Shown here in pieces: positions 1-9,681 of a DNA stretch of 55,354 nucleotides. Made by a program: the position numbers and the translations under genes. Source of the stretch: Rhodosalinus sediminis (GTDB lineage Bacteria; Pseudomonadota; Alphaproteobacteria; Rhodobacterales; Rhodobacteraceae); assembly GCF_003385555.1 (NCBI RefSeq), contig NZ_QOHR01000019.1:1-55354 (forward strand), given 5' to 3'. The stretch's first letter is position 1. Each line of letters opens with the position of its first letter. The notes under the pieces were generated by a model. That model did no database searches. It saw only the letters and a program-made list of their open reading frames with translations, and was not told the DNA's origin.

Positions 1-3
1 TGC

Positions 4-27
4 CCAAGGGCCTTCGAAGGCCCTTGG
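4..27. repeat. Perfect 24-base palindrome (terminator-like)
   Basis: The first bases hold two 12-base arms, CCAAGGGCCTTC and its exact complement, meeting at TTCGAA. On RNA this is a long GC-rich stem. It lies 60 bases before the first gene and probably terminates or insulates an upstream gene outside the window. The same style of palindrome recurs at 44868-44938. Confidence 0.7.
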
Positions 28-86
28 TCCGTCTTACTCTCGCCCGAAAGCGCGGCTAGGCTGGCGCGCGAGACGGAGAGAGCCGC

Positions 87-1304
87 ATGAGCGCGAGCAA
101 CGAGCGACAGGTGCGCCGGCGCCGGGTGGTCTACATCCCGGGCTACGACCCCTTTCCGCCACGCCGCTACCGCGAACTCTACCGCCGCGAGGCCGCCGCG
201 CAGGCGGCGGTCTCCGGCCACGAGATCGCCGTCGCCCCGGGCGCGGCGCGCACGGGCTGGCGCGTGGACGCGCGCATCGAGGGCGCGGAGGTCCGGGCGG
301 AGATCGAGGTCCTCGTCTGGTCCGACATCGTGCGCGCGAGCATGGGCAAGGGCATCGCCGCGACCTACGCGCAGCTCCTGCGCACGGCCTGGACCTACGC
401 GCGCACGGGCGCGCTCAGGCGGCTGATGCGGCTCCGCAAGGGGCCGGTGATCGCCACGTTCTACCCGGTCGCGGTGCTCCTGGGCCAGCTCGCGCTCGCG
501 CTGCTCGCCGCCCGGGCCGCCGGCGCGGCGGCCGCGGCGCTCGTCCACCCCTGGGCCGCGCCCCTCGGCCTCGCCGTGGTCTGGCCGGTGCTGGCGTGGT
601 TCCGCCGTCAAGACGGGCGGCTCTTCGCCTATTACCTGATGCACGACTATGCCTTCTCGGCCGCCTGGGGCGGCGCCAATCCGCCCGCGCTCGAGGCCCG
701 GCTGGACGCCTTCGCCGACCGCATCGCCGAAGCGCTCGCCGGCGACCGGGACGGTGCGCCCGACGAGGTGCTCGTCGTCGGGCACTCCTCGGGCGCGCAT
801 CTCGCGGTCTCGGTGCTCGCCGATCTCCTGCGCGCGGGGCGCGTGCCGGCCGACGGCCCGGCGCTCGGGCTGCTGACGCTCGGGCAGGTGGTGCCGATGA
901 TGTCCTTCCTGCCGGGGGCGGCGCGGCTGCGCGCGGATCTCGCCCTGCTGTCCGAACAGGACGCCGTCGCCTGGGTGGACGTGAGCGCGCCGGGCGACGG
1001 CTGCGCCTTCGCGCTCTGCGATCCGGTCGCCGTCTCGGGTGTCGCGGGGCCCGCGAAGCGCTGGCCGCTGGTGATCTCGGCAGCCTTCACGCGCACGCTG
1101 TCGCCCGCGCGGTGGCGGGCGCTCCGGTGGCGCTTCTTCCGGCTGCACTTCCAGTATCTCTGCGCCTTCGACCGGGCCGGCGACTACGACTATTTCCGCA
1201 TCACCGCCGGGCCGCGCACGCTCGCGGCGCGCTTCGCGGGTCGGCGGCCCTCGCGCTCGCGGATCGAGCGGGCGCTCTCCGGCCACACGAGCCGCGCGGC
1301 ATGA
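87..1304 (+). CDS. Membrane-anchored alpha/beta-hydrolase-like protein
   Basis: A protein of 405 residues that I cannot assign to a named family. The nucleophile-elbow motif GHSSG (about residues 232-236), preceded by the hydrophobic strand VLVV, is typical of serine alpha/beta hydrolases and lipases. A hydrophobic stretch at about residues 120-171 could form two membrane segments, so the hydrolase part is probably tethered to the inner membrane. The ATG at 87 is preceded by a purine-rich GGAGAGAG about 6 bases upstream. The last codon overlaps the start of the P450 gene (ATGA, 1301-1304), so the two are probably translated together and may act on the same hydrophobic substrate. That link is inference from overlap alone. 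Confidence 0.75.
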   Translation: MSASNERQVRRRRVVYIPGYDPFPPRRYRELYRREAAAQAAVSGHEIAVAPGAARTGWRVDARIEGAEVRAEIEVLVWSDIVRASMGKGIAATYAQLLRTAWTYARTGALRRLMRLRKGPVIATFYPVAVLLGQLALALLAARAAGAAAAALVHPWAAPLGLAVVWPVLAWFRRQDGRLFAYYLMHDYAFSAAWGGANPPALEARLDAFADRIAEALAGDRDGAPDEVLVVGHSSGAHLAVSVLADLLRAGRVPADGPALGLLTLGQVVPMMSFLPGAARLRADLALLSEQDAVAWVDVSAPGDGCAFALCDPVAVSGVAGPAKRWPLVISAAFTRTLSPARWRALRWRFFRLHFQYLCAFDRAGDYDYFRITAGPRTLAARFAGRRPSRSRIERALSGHTSRAA

Positions 1305-2662
1305 TCCCGCCGAAGCCCACGCCCCGGGCCGAGCGCGTCTCGCTCTGGCGCTACATGCGGCTCTTCCGGGCCGATATCCTCTCGGCCCAGCCCGCGCGGC
1401 TCTATCGCGCGTGGATGGCGGAGTTCCGCACGCCCTTCTTCCGCTCCTACCTCGTCAACCAGCCCGATCTCGTCGCCCGCGTGCTGAAGGAGCGGCCCGA
1501 CGACTTCCCGAAGTCGGACCGCATCTCGGAGGGGCTGCGCCCGCTCCTCGGCGAGTCGGTCTTCCTGACGAACGGCGAGACGTGGAAGCGCCAGCGCCGG
1601 ATCATCGATCCCGCCTTCGAGGGCGGGCGGCTCAAGGACACCTTCCCGGCGATGTGGGACGCGGCGGAGGCGGCGGCGGCGCGGCTCGCCGCGCGGACCG
1701 GCGAGGCGGTCGAGATCGAGGAACAGACGAGCCACGCCGCGGCCGACGTGATCTTCCGCACGCTCTTCTCGATCCCGATCGAGCACCGCATCGCGGCGGA
1801 GGTCTTTCACGAATTCCGCGCCTACCAGCGCACGCAGCCGATCCTGAACGCCGCCGCCTTCGTGCCGCTGCCGCGCTGGCTACCGCGCGGGCACCGGCGG
1901 CGCACGCGGGCCGCGGCGCGGCGCATCCGAGGGCTGATCACCGAGCTCACCGCCGCGCGGATGGCGGAGATCGCAAGGGGCGGCGCGCCGGACGACCTCG
2001 CCACCAAGATCATGACGACCCGCGACCCGGAGACGGGCGAGACCTTCAGCACCCGGGAGATGGTCGATCAGGTGGCGATCTTCTTCCTCGCGGGGCACGA
2101 AACCTCGGCCTCCGCGCTCGCCTGGACGCTCTACCTGATGGCGCTCTACCCCGAGTGGCAGGACCGGGTCGCGGCGGAGGCGGAGGCCCATCTCGCGCCG
2201 GATTTCGCCTGCGTGCCCCGGCTGCGCGTGGTACGCGACGTCTTCCGCGAGGCGCTGCGGCTCTACCCCCCGGTGCCGATGATGGTGCGCGAGGCGACGC
2301 GGGCGGAGCGCTTCCGCGACCGCGACCTCACCCCCGGCGCGCAGGTGGTGCTTTCGCCGTGGCATCAGCACCGCCACACCCGCCTCTGGGAGAACCCGGA
2401 CGGCTTCGACCCGGCCCGCTGGGAGACGGAGGCCGGCCGCGCCTGCGCGCGGGAGGCCTACATGCCCTTCTCCGCCGGCCCGCGCGTCTGCACGGGCGCC
2501 GGCTTCGCCATGGTCGAGGGGGTGCTCCTGCTGTCGCGGCTCCTGCGCGACCTGCGGGTGGAGCTCACCGACCGCCCGCCGCCGGTGCCGGTGGCGCATC
2601 TGACGGTGCGGTCGAAGGACGGGATCTGGCTGCGGTTGCGCGCGCGGCGCAGCATGTCATAG
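1301..2662 (+). CDS. Cytochrome P450
   Basis: A haem-thiolate monooxygenase of 453 residues, normal length for a soluble bacterial P450. All signature elements are visible: the I-helix oxygen-binding motif AGHETSAS (about residue 264), the K-helix ExxR (E317 to R320, in EALRLYPP), and the haem loop FSAGPRVCTG with the proximal ligand Cys397. The start used is the ATG at 1301, which overlaps the stop of the preceding hydrolase-like gene. The reading frame is open far upstream, but that part only shadows the hydrolase. Redox partners are not adjacent; the ferredoxin-NADP reductase near 19 kb could contribute electrons, which is speculative. The substrate is not deducible from sequence. Confidence 0.93.
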   Translation: MIPPKPTPRAERVSLWRYMRLFRADILSAQPARLYRAWMAEFRTPFFRSYLVNQPDLVARVLKERPDDFPKSDRISEGLRPLLGESVFLTNGETWKRQRRIIDPAFEGGRLKDTFPAMWDAAEAAAARLAARTGEAVEIEEQTSHAAADVIFRTLFSIPIEHRIAAEVFHEFRAYQRTQPILNAAAFVPLPRWLPRGHRRRTRAAARRIRGLITELTAARMAEIARGGAPDDLATKIMTTRDPETGETFSTREMVDQVAIFFLAGHETSASALAWTLYLMALYPEWQDRVAAEAEAHLAPDFACVPRLRVVRDVFREALRLYPPVPMMVREATRAERFRDRDLTPGAQVVLSPWHQHRHTRLWENPDGFDPARWETEAGRACAREAYMPFSAGPRVCTGAGFAMVEGVLLLSRLLRDLRVELTDRPPPVPVAHLTVRSKDGIWLRLRARRSMS

Positions 2663-2885
2663 CGCGCCATCGCGCAGCCTCCCTGCCGAGCGCCACTTGT
2701 GACGGGGCCTGACGGGCGCCGGCAAGGGGGCCGGCGGCCGGTCTCTGTTGCAACCGGGGCGATCGACACCGGCTCCGGCGCGCGGCGCTCGGGCGGCCAC
2801 GACGCGGGACGAGCCCTGTCGGCCCGTCACCGGCGGCCACCCCGGCTGAAGAAAATCCCCGCCGCACGGGCACCCTGTGGGCCCC

Positions 2886-3542
2886 TCAGAAGGGGTGCGC
2901 CCGCCCGTCCCAGGTCTCGAAGCGGCCGGTCGTGGCCAGGTCGAGCGCGTCGATCCGGTCGGCGAGGCCCGCCGCGGCGGTCTCCGCGTCGATCTCGGCC
3001 GCGGCGCCGCCCATGTCGGTGCGCACCCAGCCGGGGTGATAGATGCCGACGGCGATGCCCTCGGCGGCGAGATCGGCGGCGAGGTTGCGCCCGAGGTTGA
3101 TCGCGGCGGCCTTGGAGGCGCGGTAGATGTAGCTGCCGCCCGGCGCGCGCGCGCTCGAGCCCATCTGGCTCGCCATCACGGCGATGCGGGGGCGCGCGGC
3201 CAGACGCAGGGACGGCAAGAGCGCCTCGACCGTCAGGAAGACGCCGGTGACGTTCGTGGCGAAGACCTCGGCCCACATCTCGGGCGGGTAACCGCTCTCG
3301 AGCCGCGCGCCCTTGTCGGGGTAGATGCCGGCGTTGCAGACGAGGCAGTCCACCGCCTGCCCCGAGAGCGCGGCGCCGAGGGCGCGCATCTCCTCCGGCC
3401 GGGTGACGTCGAGGCGGACGAGGCCGGGCGCCGGCGCCCGCGCGGTGCCCGTGACGGCCCAGCCGCGCCGGGAGAGTTCGTCCGAGAGCGCGGCGCCGAT
3501 GCCCCGGCGCGCGCCGGTGACGACGGCCTGCGGCGCGGGCAT
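2886..3542 (-). CDS. Short-chain dehydrogenase/reductase
   Basis: A classical-type SDR of 218 residues, slightly short for the family. The N-terminal nucleotide-binding motif TGARRGIG (residues 9-16), NAG (70-72) and the catalytic pair Tyr140/Lys144 in YRASK are present, with a serine at 125 or 129 as the likely third catalytic residue. The arginines right after TGA suggest NADPH rather than NADH, as an inference. The start lies one base from the stop of the DUF1178 gene, so the two form one minus-strand unit. The substrate is unknown. Confidence 0.9.
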   Translation of the reverse strand: MPAPQAVVTGARRGIGAALSDELSRRGWAVTGTARAPAPGLVRLDVTRPEEMRALGAALSGQAVDCLVCNAGIYPDKGARLESGYPPEMWAEVFATNVTGVFLTVEALLPSLRLAARPRIAVMASQMGSSARAPGGSYIYRASKAAAINLGRNLAADLAAEGIAVGIYHPGWVRTDMGGAAAEIDAETAAAGLADRIDALDLATTGRFETWDGRAHPF

Positions 3543-3543
3543 C

Positions 3544-4005
3544 TCAGTTGCTCTTGATGTCGGGGTCGAACGGCAGGGGCGCGATCGGCACGCCCTCCTC
3601 GGCGAGCTGGCGCGCCTCTTCGGGCTTCGCCTGCCCGTGGATCGGCCGCGCCTCCGCCGCGCCGGCGTGCATCTCCCGCGCTCGGCGGGCGAAATCCTGC
3701 CCGACGTTTTCGGAGTGCGTTTCGATGAAGGCCCGCACCCGCTGCAGCGCCTGCTCGGCCGGGTTGGCGGGCGTCGAGAGCGGGCGCTCCTCCGCCCTGA
3801 CGGGCGTGTCGTCGCGCGCGCAGGGGGCCTGTGGCGCGCTCTCCGCGCTGACGTGCGGCGCCATCAGGTCCTTCTCGACCCGGGCCTCACCGCAGACCGC
3901 GCAGGCCAGCATGCCGGAGGCCTGCAAGGTGTCGAAGGCCGCGCCGGACTGAAACCAGCTTTCGAAGCGGTGGCCGTTGGCGCATTTGAGGGCATAGCGG
4001 ATCAT
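3544..4005 (-). CDS. DUF1178 family protein
   Basis: A protein of 153 residues that begins MIRYALKCANGH, the characteristic opening of the DUF1178 family, which is widespread in alphaproteobacteria and has no known function. Cys8 and the pair Cys35/Cys38 could form a small zinc ribbon. The frame extends 20 codons upstream of 4005, but the family start motif fixes the ATG at 4005. The gene precedes the SDR with one base between them. The middle of the protein is low in hydrophobic residues and probably disordered. Confidence 0.88.
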   Translation of the reverse strand: MIRYALKCANGHRFESWFQSGAAFDTLQASGMLACAVCGEARVEKDLMAPHVSAESAPQAPCARDDTPVRAEERPLSTPANPAEQALQRVRAFIETHSENVGQDFARRAREMHAGAAEARPIHGQAKPEEARQLAEEGVPIAPLPFDPDIKSN

Positions 4006-4075
4006 CGGGGTGCTCGATGCGATGTACCAGAGTAATGAAAATATGCGTTTCCGCCGCGGACGCAACCTCCGGGCG

Positions 4076-5317
4076 TCAGCGCGGCGCCTCGGGCAGGAGC
4101 GCGGCGAGCGCGGCCTGCAGCGCGTCCCACCCTGCGGCGTCGTCGAGCGCCCGGGCCGCCGCGCGCCCCGCCCGCGCCTGTTCCTCCGGCTCGCCCAGCG
4201 CCGCGAGGGCGGCGGCGAGCGTCGCGCCGTCGCGCACGCAGGCGGCGGCGCCCGCCGCGTCGAGGCGCGCGTAGGCGGCGCGGAAGTTCGCGACCTCCGG
4301 CCCGTGGATCAGCGCGCAGCCGAAGGCCGCGGGCTCGTAGGGCGTATGCCCGCCGCGCGGCACGAGCGAGCCCGCCACGAAGACGCGCCCGGCCAGCGCG
4401 TACCACCGCGGCATCTCGCCCAGCGTGTCGGCGAGCAGCACCTCCGCCCCGGCCTCGCCCCGGCTGCGGCGCGCCACCGTCAGCCCGGCCGCCGCGAGCC
4501 GCTCCGCGATCGCCTCGGCGCGCGCCGGGTGGCGCGGCGCGAGGATCAGGCGCAGGCCCGGCTCGCGCTCCCGCGCGGCGCGATGGGCGGCGATCACCGT
4601 CTCCTCCTCGCCCTCGTGGGTGGAGGCGGCGAGCCACGTTTGCGCACGGGGATAGGCCTCGGCGAGCGCGGGCTCGGGGGAGAGGTCGGGCGGCGTGTAG
4701 AGCGCCTTCAGGTCGCAGACCGGGCCGAGACGCTCCGGCGGAAGGCCGAGCGCCACCAGCCGGCCGCCGCTGTCGGCATCCTGCGGCGCGGCGTGGGCGA
4801 TCCGGCCGAAGGTGGCGCGCGCGAGCCCCGGCACCCGCCCCCAGGCCCGCGCGCTGCCCGCCGAGAGCCGCGCGCCGAGCACGGCGACCGGCACGCCGCA
4901 CGCGGCGCAGGCGGCGATGCGGTTGGGCCAGAGCTCGGATTCGAGCGTCAGGTGCAGCCGCACGTCGTGCGCCGCGATCAGCCGCGCCGCCGCCCGGCGC
5001 AGGTCGAGCGGCGCGACCTGCGCCGGCAGGCCCCAGCCGGCGGCGAGGTCGCGGCCCGTCACGCTGTTCGTCGTCACGAGCCAGCCCAGATCGGGCCGCG
5101 CCGCCGAAAGCGCGTCGATCACCGGGCGCGCCGAGGCGAGCTCCCCGTTCGAGGCCGCGTGGAGCCAGATCGTCGGCCGCCGCACAGCGGGCCCCGGCGC
5201 GAGGCCCAGCCGCGCGCCCAACGCCGCGCCGTCCTCGCGCCCGCGCAGGCGGCGCAAAAGGGCCGCCGCGACGACGAGCGGCGCGAGTAGCGCGAGCACG
5301 AGGCGATAGAGCAGCAT
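4076..5317 (-). CDS. waaA: 3-deoxy-D-manno-octulosonic acid transferase
   Basis: Kdo transferase of 413 residues, normal length. It transfers Kdo from CMP-Kdo to lipid A precursor at the cytoplasmic face of the inner membrane, an essential step of lipopolysaccharide synthesis. Visible features are an N-terminal membrane anchor (about residues 1-21), the segment HAASNGE (53-59) that carries the acceptor-site glutamate, the ESELWPN motif, and a C-terminal GT-B domain with PRHPAR and RGGHTPYEPAAFG typical of the family. It ends 70 bases from the DUF1178 start on the same strand. Confidence 0.93.
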   Translation of the reverse strand: MLLYRLVLALLAPLVVAAALLRRLRGREDGAALGARLGLAPGPAVRRPTIWLHAASNGELASARPVIDALSAARPDLGWLVTTNSVTGRDLAAGWGLPAQVAPLDLRRAAARLIAAHDVRLHLTLESELWPNRIAACAACGVPVAVLGARLSAGSARAWGRVPGLARATFGRIAHAAPQDADSGGRLVALGLPPERLGPVCDLKALYTPPDLSPEPALAEAYPRAQTWLAASTHEGEEETVIAAHRAAREREPGLRLILAPRHPARAEAIAERLAAAGLTVARRSRGEAGAEVLLADTLGEMPRWYALAGRVFVAGSLVPRGGHTPYEPAAFGCALIHGPEVANFRAAYARLDAAGAAACVRDGATLAAALAALGEPEEQARAGRAAARALDDAAGWDALQAALAALLPEAPR

Positions 5318-5418
5318 CGTCCCTGCGTAGTGGCGCCCCCTGCCCGCTGCAAGCGCCCCCTTGCGCGGCGCGCGCGGCTTGCCTAAGGGGCGGCGACTCC
5401 GACCCGAGGCAGGCCAGA

Positions 5419-6657
5419 ATGTCCGTGCTCGTGATGAAATTCGGCGGCACCTCCGTCGCCACGCTCGACCGCATCCGCCGCGCCGCCAAACGCGTCGGCC
5501 GCGAGGTCGCGAACGGGCACCGGGTGATCGTCATCGTCTCGGCGATGTCGGGCAAGACGAACGAGCTCGTCGGCTACGTCAACGAGACCTCGCCGCTCTA
5601 CGACGCGCGCGAATACGACGCGGTGGTGAGCTCGGGCGAGAACGTCACCGCCGGGCTCATGGCGCTGACCCTTCAGGAAATGGATATTCCCGCCCGCAGC
5701 TGGCAGGGCTGGCAGGTGCCGGTGCGCACCACGTCCGCCCACGGCGCCGCGCGGATCGAGGAGATCCCGGACGACAACATCCGCCGCAAGTTCGACGAGG
5801 GGATGAAGGTCGCCGTGGTCGCGGGCTTTCAGGGGGTGAGCCCCGAGGGCCGGATCACGACGCTCGGCCGGGGCGGCAGCGACACCACCGCGGTCGCCTT
5901 CGCCGCCGCCTTCGACGCGGTGCGCTGCGACATCTACACCGACGTCGACGGTGTCTATACCACCGACCCGCGCATCTCGGAGAAGGCGCGCAAGCTCGAC
6001 CGCATCGCCTTCGAGGAGATGCTGGAACTGGCGAGCCTCGGTGCCAAGGTGCTGCAGACCCGCTCGGTCGAGCTCGCCATGCGCTACAAGGTGAAGCTCC
6101 GGGTGCTGTCGAGCTTCGGAGAGCAGGACGACGCGGCCGGCACGCTGGTCTGCGACGAGGAGGACATCATGGAATCGAAACCCGTCTCCGGCGTCGCCTT
6201 CTCGCGCGACGAGGCGCAGATGACGCTGATCTCGGTGGCCGACCGCCCCGGCATCGCGGCGGCGATCTTCGGGCCGCTCTCGGACGCCGGCGTGAACGTC
6301 GACATGATCGTGCAGAACATCTCGGAAGAGGGGCGCACGGACATGACCTTCTCGCTGCCCACCGATCAGGTGGCGCGCGCGGAAAAGGCGCTGCTGGATG
6401 CGCGCGCGGCCGGTGGGCTGGATTTCCGCGATCTCGTGTCGAACATGGACGTGGCCAAGGTGTCGGTCGTGGGGATCGGGATGCGCAGCCAGTCGGGCGT
6501 CGCCTCGCGCATGTTCCGGGTGCTCTCGGACGAGGGGATCAACATCAAGGTGATCACCACCTCCGAGATCAAGATCTCCGTGCTGATCGACCGGAAGTAC
6601 ATGGAGCTCGCCGTGCAGGCACTGCATGACGCCTTCGAGCTCGAAAAAGCGTCCTGA
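5419..6657 (+). CDS. lysC: Aspartate kinase
   Basis: Phosphorylates aspartate, the first step towards lysine, threonine, methionine and diaminopimelate. The 412-residue protein begins MSVLVMKFGGTSVA, the kinase signature, and carries GRGGSDTTAVA and TDVDGVYTTDPR in the catalytic domain. The C-terminal third (from about residue 265) contains two ACT domains, the usual site of feedback control by lysine and/or threonine. It is a monofunctional kinase, not fused to homoserine dehydrogenase. ptsP follows about 96 bases downstream in the same direction. Confidence 0.96.
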   Translation: MSVLVMKFGGTSVATLDRIRRAAKRVGREVANGHRVIVIVSAMSGKTNELVGYVNETSPLYDAREYDAVVSSGENVTAGLMALTLQEMDIPARSWQGWQVPVRTTSAHGAARIEEIPDDNIRRKFDEGMKVAVVAGFQGVSPEGRITTLGRGGSDTTAVAFAAAFDAVRCDIYTDVDGVYTTDPRISEKARKLDRIAFEEMLELASLGAKVLQTRSVELAMRYKVKLRVLSSFGEQDDAAGTLVCDEEDIMESKPVSGVAFSRDEAQMTLISVADRPGIAAAIFGPLSDAGVNVDMIVQNISEEGRTDMTFSLPTDQVARAEKALLDARAAGGLDFRDLVSNMDVAKVSVVGIGMRSQSGVASRMFRVLSDEGINIKVITTSEIKISVLIDRKYMELAVQALHDAFELEKAS

Positions 6658-6753
6658 GCACACTTTCGCACACCGTCGTCATTTCATCCCGCCCTGAGGT
6701 TGTGCTCTAACGAGGCGCGGACCACATCCGTGCGGGAGCGACGGGCGCAGGCG

Positions 6754-8991
6754 ATGCCGGACAGATCTGAAAGCGAAAGCCGCAAGCTGCTCGGCCGGCT
6801 GCGCGACGCGATGGCGAGCTCGGGCGCGGGCCAGGAGCGGCTCGACCGGATCACGACGCTCGTGGCCGAATCGATGGGCACGGAGGTGTGCTCCATCTAC
6901 CTTTTCCGCGACCGGGACACGCTGGAGCTCTGCGCGACCGAGGGCCTGCGCGCCGAGGCGGTGCACCAGACGCGCATGCGCCTCGGCGAGGGGCTCGTGG
7001 GGCGCGTGGCGCGCGCCGGGCGGGTGGTCAACACCGCCGACGCCCCGGCCGAGCGCGGCTTCCGCTACATGCCCGAGACCGGCGAGGAGGCGTACTCGAG
7101 CTTCCTCGGCGTGCCGATCCAGCGCCTCGGCGAGACGCTCGGCGTGCTCGTCGTGCAGTCGCGCGAGGCGCGCGAATTCACCTCCGACGAGGTCTACGCG
7201 CTCGAGGTCGTGGCGATGGTGGTGGCCGAGATGACCGAGCTCGGCGCCTTCGTCGGCGAAGGCTCCGCGCTCGAGGCGCCGCACCAGCGCCCGGCGACCT
7301 TCCGCGCCAGCGTCGGACAGGAGGGCGTGACCATGGGCCACGTCTGGCTGCACGAGCCGCGCGTCGTGGTCACCAAGCCGATCGCCGACGACCCGGAAGC
7401 CGAGCGCGCGCGCCTGAGCGAGGCGGTCGAGCGGCTGCGCGTGGGCGTGGACCGGATGCTCGACGGGGCGGCGGGCGGCGACGCCGAGCACCTGCAGGTG
7501 CTCGAGGCCTACCGCATGTTCGCCAACTCCCGCGGGTGGCTCAGGCGGATGGAGGAAAGCATCGCCTCGGGCCTCTCGGCCGAGGCGGCGGTGGAAAAGG
7601 AACAATCAGCCGCGCGCGCGCGGCTGAGCCAGGTCTCGGACCCCTACCTGCGCGACCGGCTGCACGATCTCGACGATCTCTCGCACCGCCTGTTGCGGCT
7701 CCTGACCGGACAGGGGCAGGCCGCCGAAAGCGAGATGCCCGCCGACCCGATCCTCGTGGCGCGCAACATCGGCCCCGCGGAGCTTCTGGATTACGGCCGC
7801 CGCCTGAAGGGCGTCGTGCTGGAGGAGGGCTCCGTCGGCAGTCACGCAGCGGTGGTGGCGCGCGCGCTGGCCATTCCGCTCCTCGTGCAGGCCGACCGCA
7901 TCGCCACCGAGGCGCTCAACGGCGACCTGATCGCGCTCGACGCCGATCAGGGCATCGCGCATCTGCGCCCGGATGAGAGCGTGGCGACCGCCTTCCGCGA
8001 CAAGATGGCGATGCAGGCCGCCGCGCAGGAACGCTACGCCTCGATCCGCGACAAGCCGGCCGAGGCGCGCTGCGGCACGGTCGTCTCGCTGCACATGAAC
8101 GCGGGGCTGATGGCCGATCTGCCGTCGCTCGAAAGCTCGGGCGCCGAGGGGGTGGGCCTCTTCCGCACCGAGCTTCAGTTCCTCATCCGCAACCAGATGC
8201 CCCGCCGCTCGGAGCTCTCGGCGCTCTACGCGCGGATCATGAAGGCCGCGCAGGGCAAGCGCGTGGTCTTCCGCACGCTCGACATCGGCTCGGACAAGGT
8301 GCTGCCTTACATGAACTCGGTGGACGAGCCCAACCCGGCGCTCGGCTGGCGGGCGATCCGGGTGGGCCTCGACAAGCCGGGCGTGTTGCGCATGCAGCTT
8401 CAGGCGCTCGTGCGCGCGGCGGCGGGCGGGCCGCTGACGGTGATGTTCCCCTTCATCGCGCAGTACGAGGAATGGCGCGCCGCGCGGGCCGAGATGGACA
8501 AGGCGCTCGAGCGCGAGCGCATCCTCGGCCACCCCCTGCCCGCCTCGCTGGAGGTGGGCGCGATGCTGGAGACGCCGAGCCTCGCTTTCGCGTCGCGGCG
8601 CTTCTTCGAGGAGGTGGAGTTCATCTCGATCGGCGGCAACGACCTCAAGCAGTTCTTCTTCGCCGCCGACCGCGAGAACGAGCTGGTGCGCCGGCGCTAC
8701 GACACGCTCAACGTGAGCTTCCTGAGCTTCATCGAGCAGATCGTCGATCGCTGCGCGGAGACCGGCACGCCGCTCTCTTTCTGCGGCGAGGACGCGGGCC
8801 GCCCCATCGAGGCGCTCTGCCTCGCCGCGATGGGCATTCGCACGCTCTCGATGCGCCCGGCCTCCATCGGGCCGGTCAAGCACCTGCTGCGCCGCGCGCA
8901 TCTCGGCGAGCTGCGCGAGGTGATCGCGGAGGCCAAGGCCCGCGGCGAGCAGTCGGTGCGCCCGGCGGTGATGGACCACCTGCGGCGCTGA
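6754..8991 (+). CDS. ptsP: Phosphoenolpyruvate-protein phosphotransferase PtsP (nitrogen PTS Enzyme I)
   Basis: Enzyme I of the regulatory PTS. It takes phosphate from phosphoenolpyruvate and passes it to NPr. The order is an N-terminal GAF domain (about residues 15-150), the phosphohistidine domain with active His364 in GSVGSHAAVVAR, and the C-terminal PEP-binding TIM barrel with GADGE-type and CGEDAGRP motifs (Cys677). I place the start at the ATG at 6754 (745 residues) because the purine-rich GGGAGCGACGGG lies just upstream and the preceding 18 codons lack family character; the open frame reaches 6700. Confidence 0.93.
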   Translation: MPDRSESESRKLLGRLRDAMASSGAGQERLDRITTLVAESMGTEVCSIYLFRDRDTLELCATEGLRAEAVHQTRMRLGEGLVGRVARAGRVVNTADAPAERGFRYMPETGEEAYSSFLGVPIQRLGETLGVLVVQSREAREFTSDEVYALEVVAMVVAEMTELGAFVGEGSALEAPHQRPATFRASVGQEGVTMGHVWLHEPRVVVTKPIADDPEAERARLSEAVERLRVGVDRMLDGAAGGDAEHLQVLEAYRMFANSRGWLRRMEESIASGLSAEAAVEKEQSAARARLSQVSDPYLRDRLHDLDDLSHRLLRLLTGQGQAAESEMPADPILVARNIGPAELLDYGRRLKGVVLEEGSVGSHAAVVARALAIPLLVQADRIATEALNGDLIALDADQGIAHLRPDESVATAFRDKMAMQAAAQERYASIRDKPAEARCGTVVSLHMNAGLMADLPSLESSGAEGVGLFRTELQFLIRNQMPRRSELSALYARIMKAAQGKRVVFRTLDIGSDKVLPYMNSVDEPNPALGWRAIRVGLDKPGVLRMQLQALVRAAAGGPLTVMFPFIAQYEEWRAARAEMDKALERERILGHPLPASLEVGAMLETPSLAFASRRFFEEVEFISIGGNDLKQFFFAADRENELVRRRYDTLNVSFLSFIEQIVDRCAETGTPLSFCGEDAGRPIEALCLAAMGIRTLSMRPASIGPVKHLLRRAHLGELREVIAEAKARGEQSVRPAVMDHLRR

Positions 8992-8997
8992 GCCGGC

Positions 8998-9673
<676 letters not shown>

Positions 9674-9681
<8 letters not shown>

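Noticed and set aside
5361-5389. Promoter of lysC (TTGCGC, 17 bases, TAAGGG)
   Set aside because: Spacing is right, but the -10 box is too poor to call.
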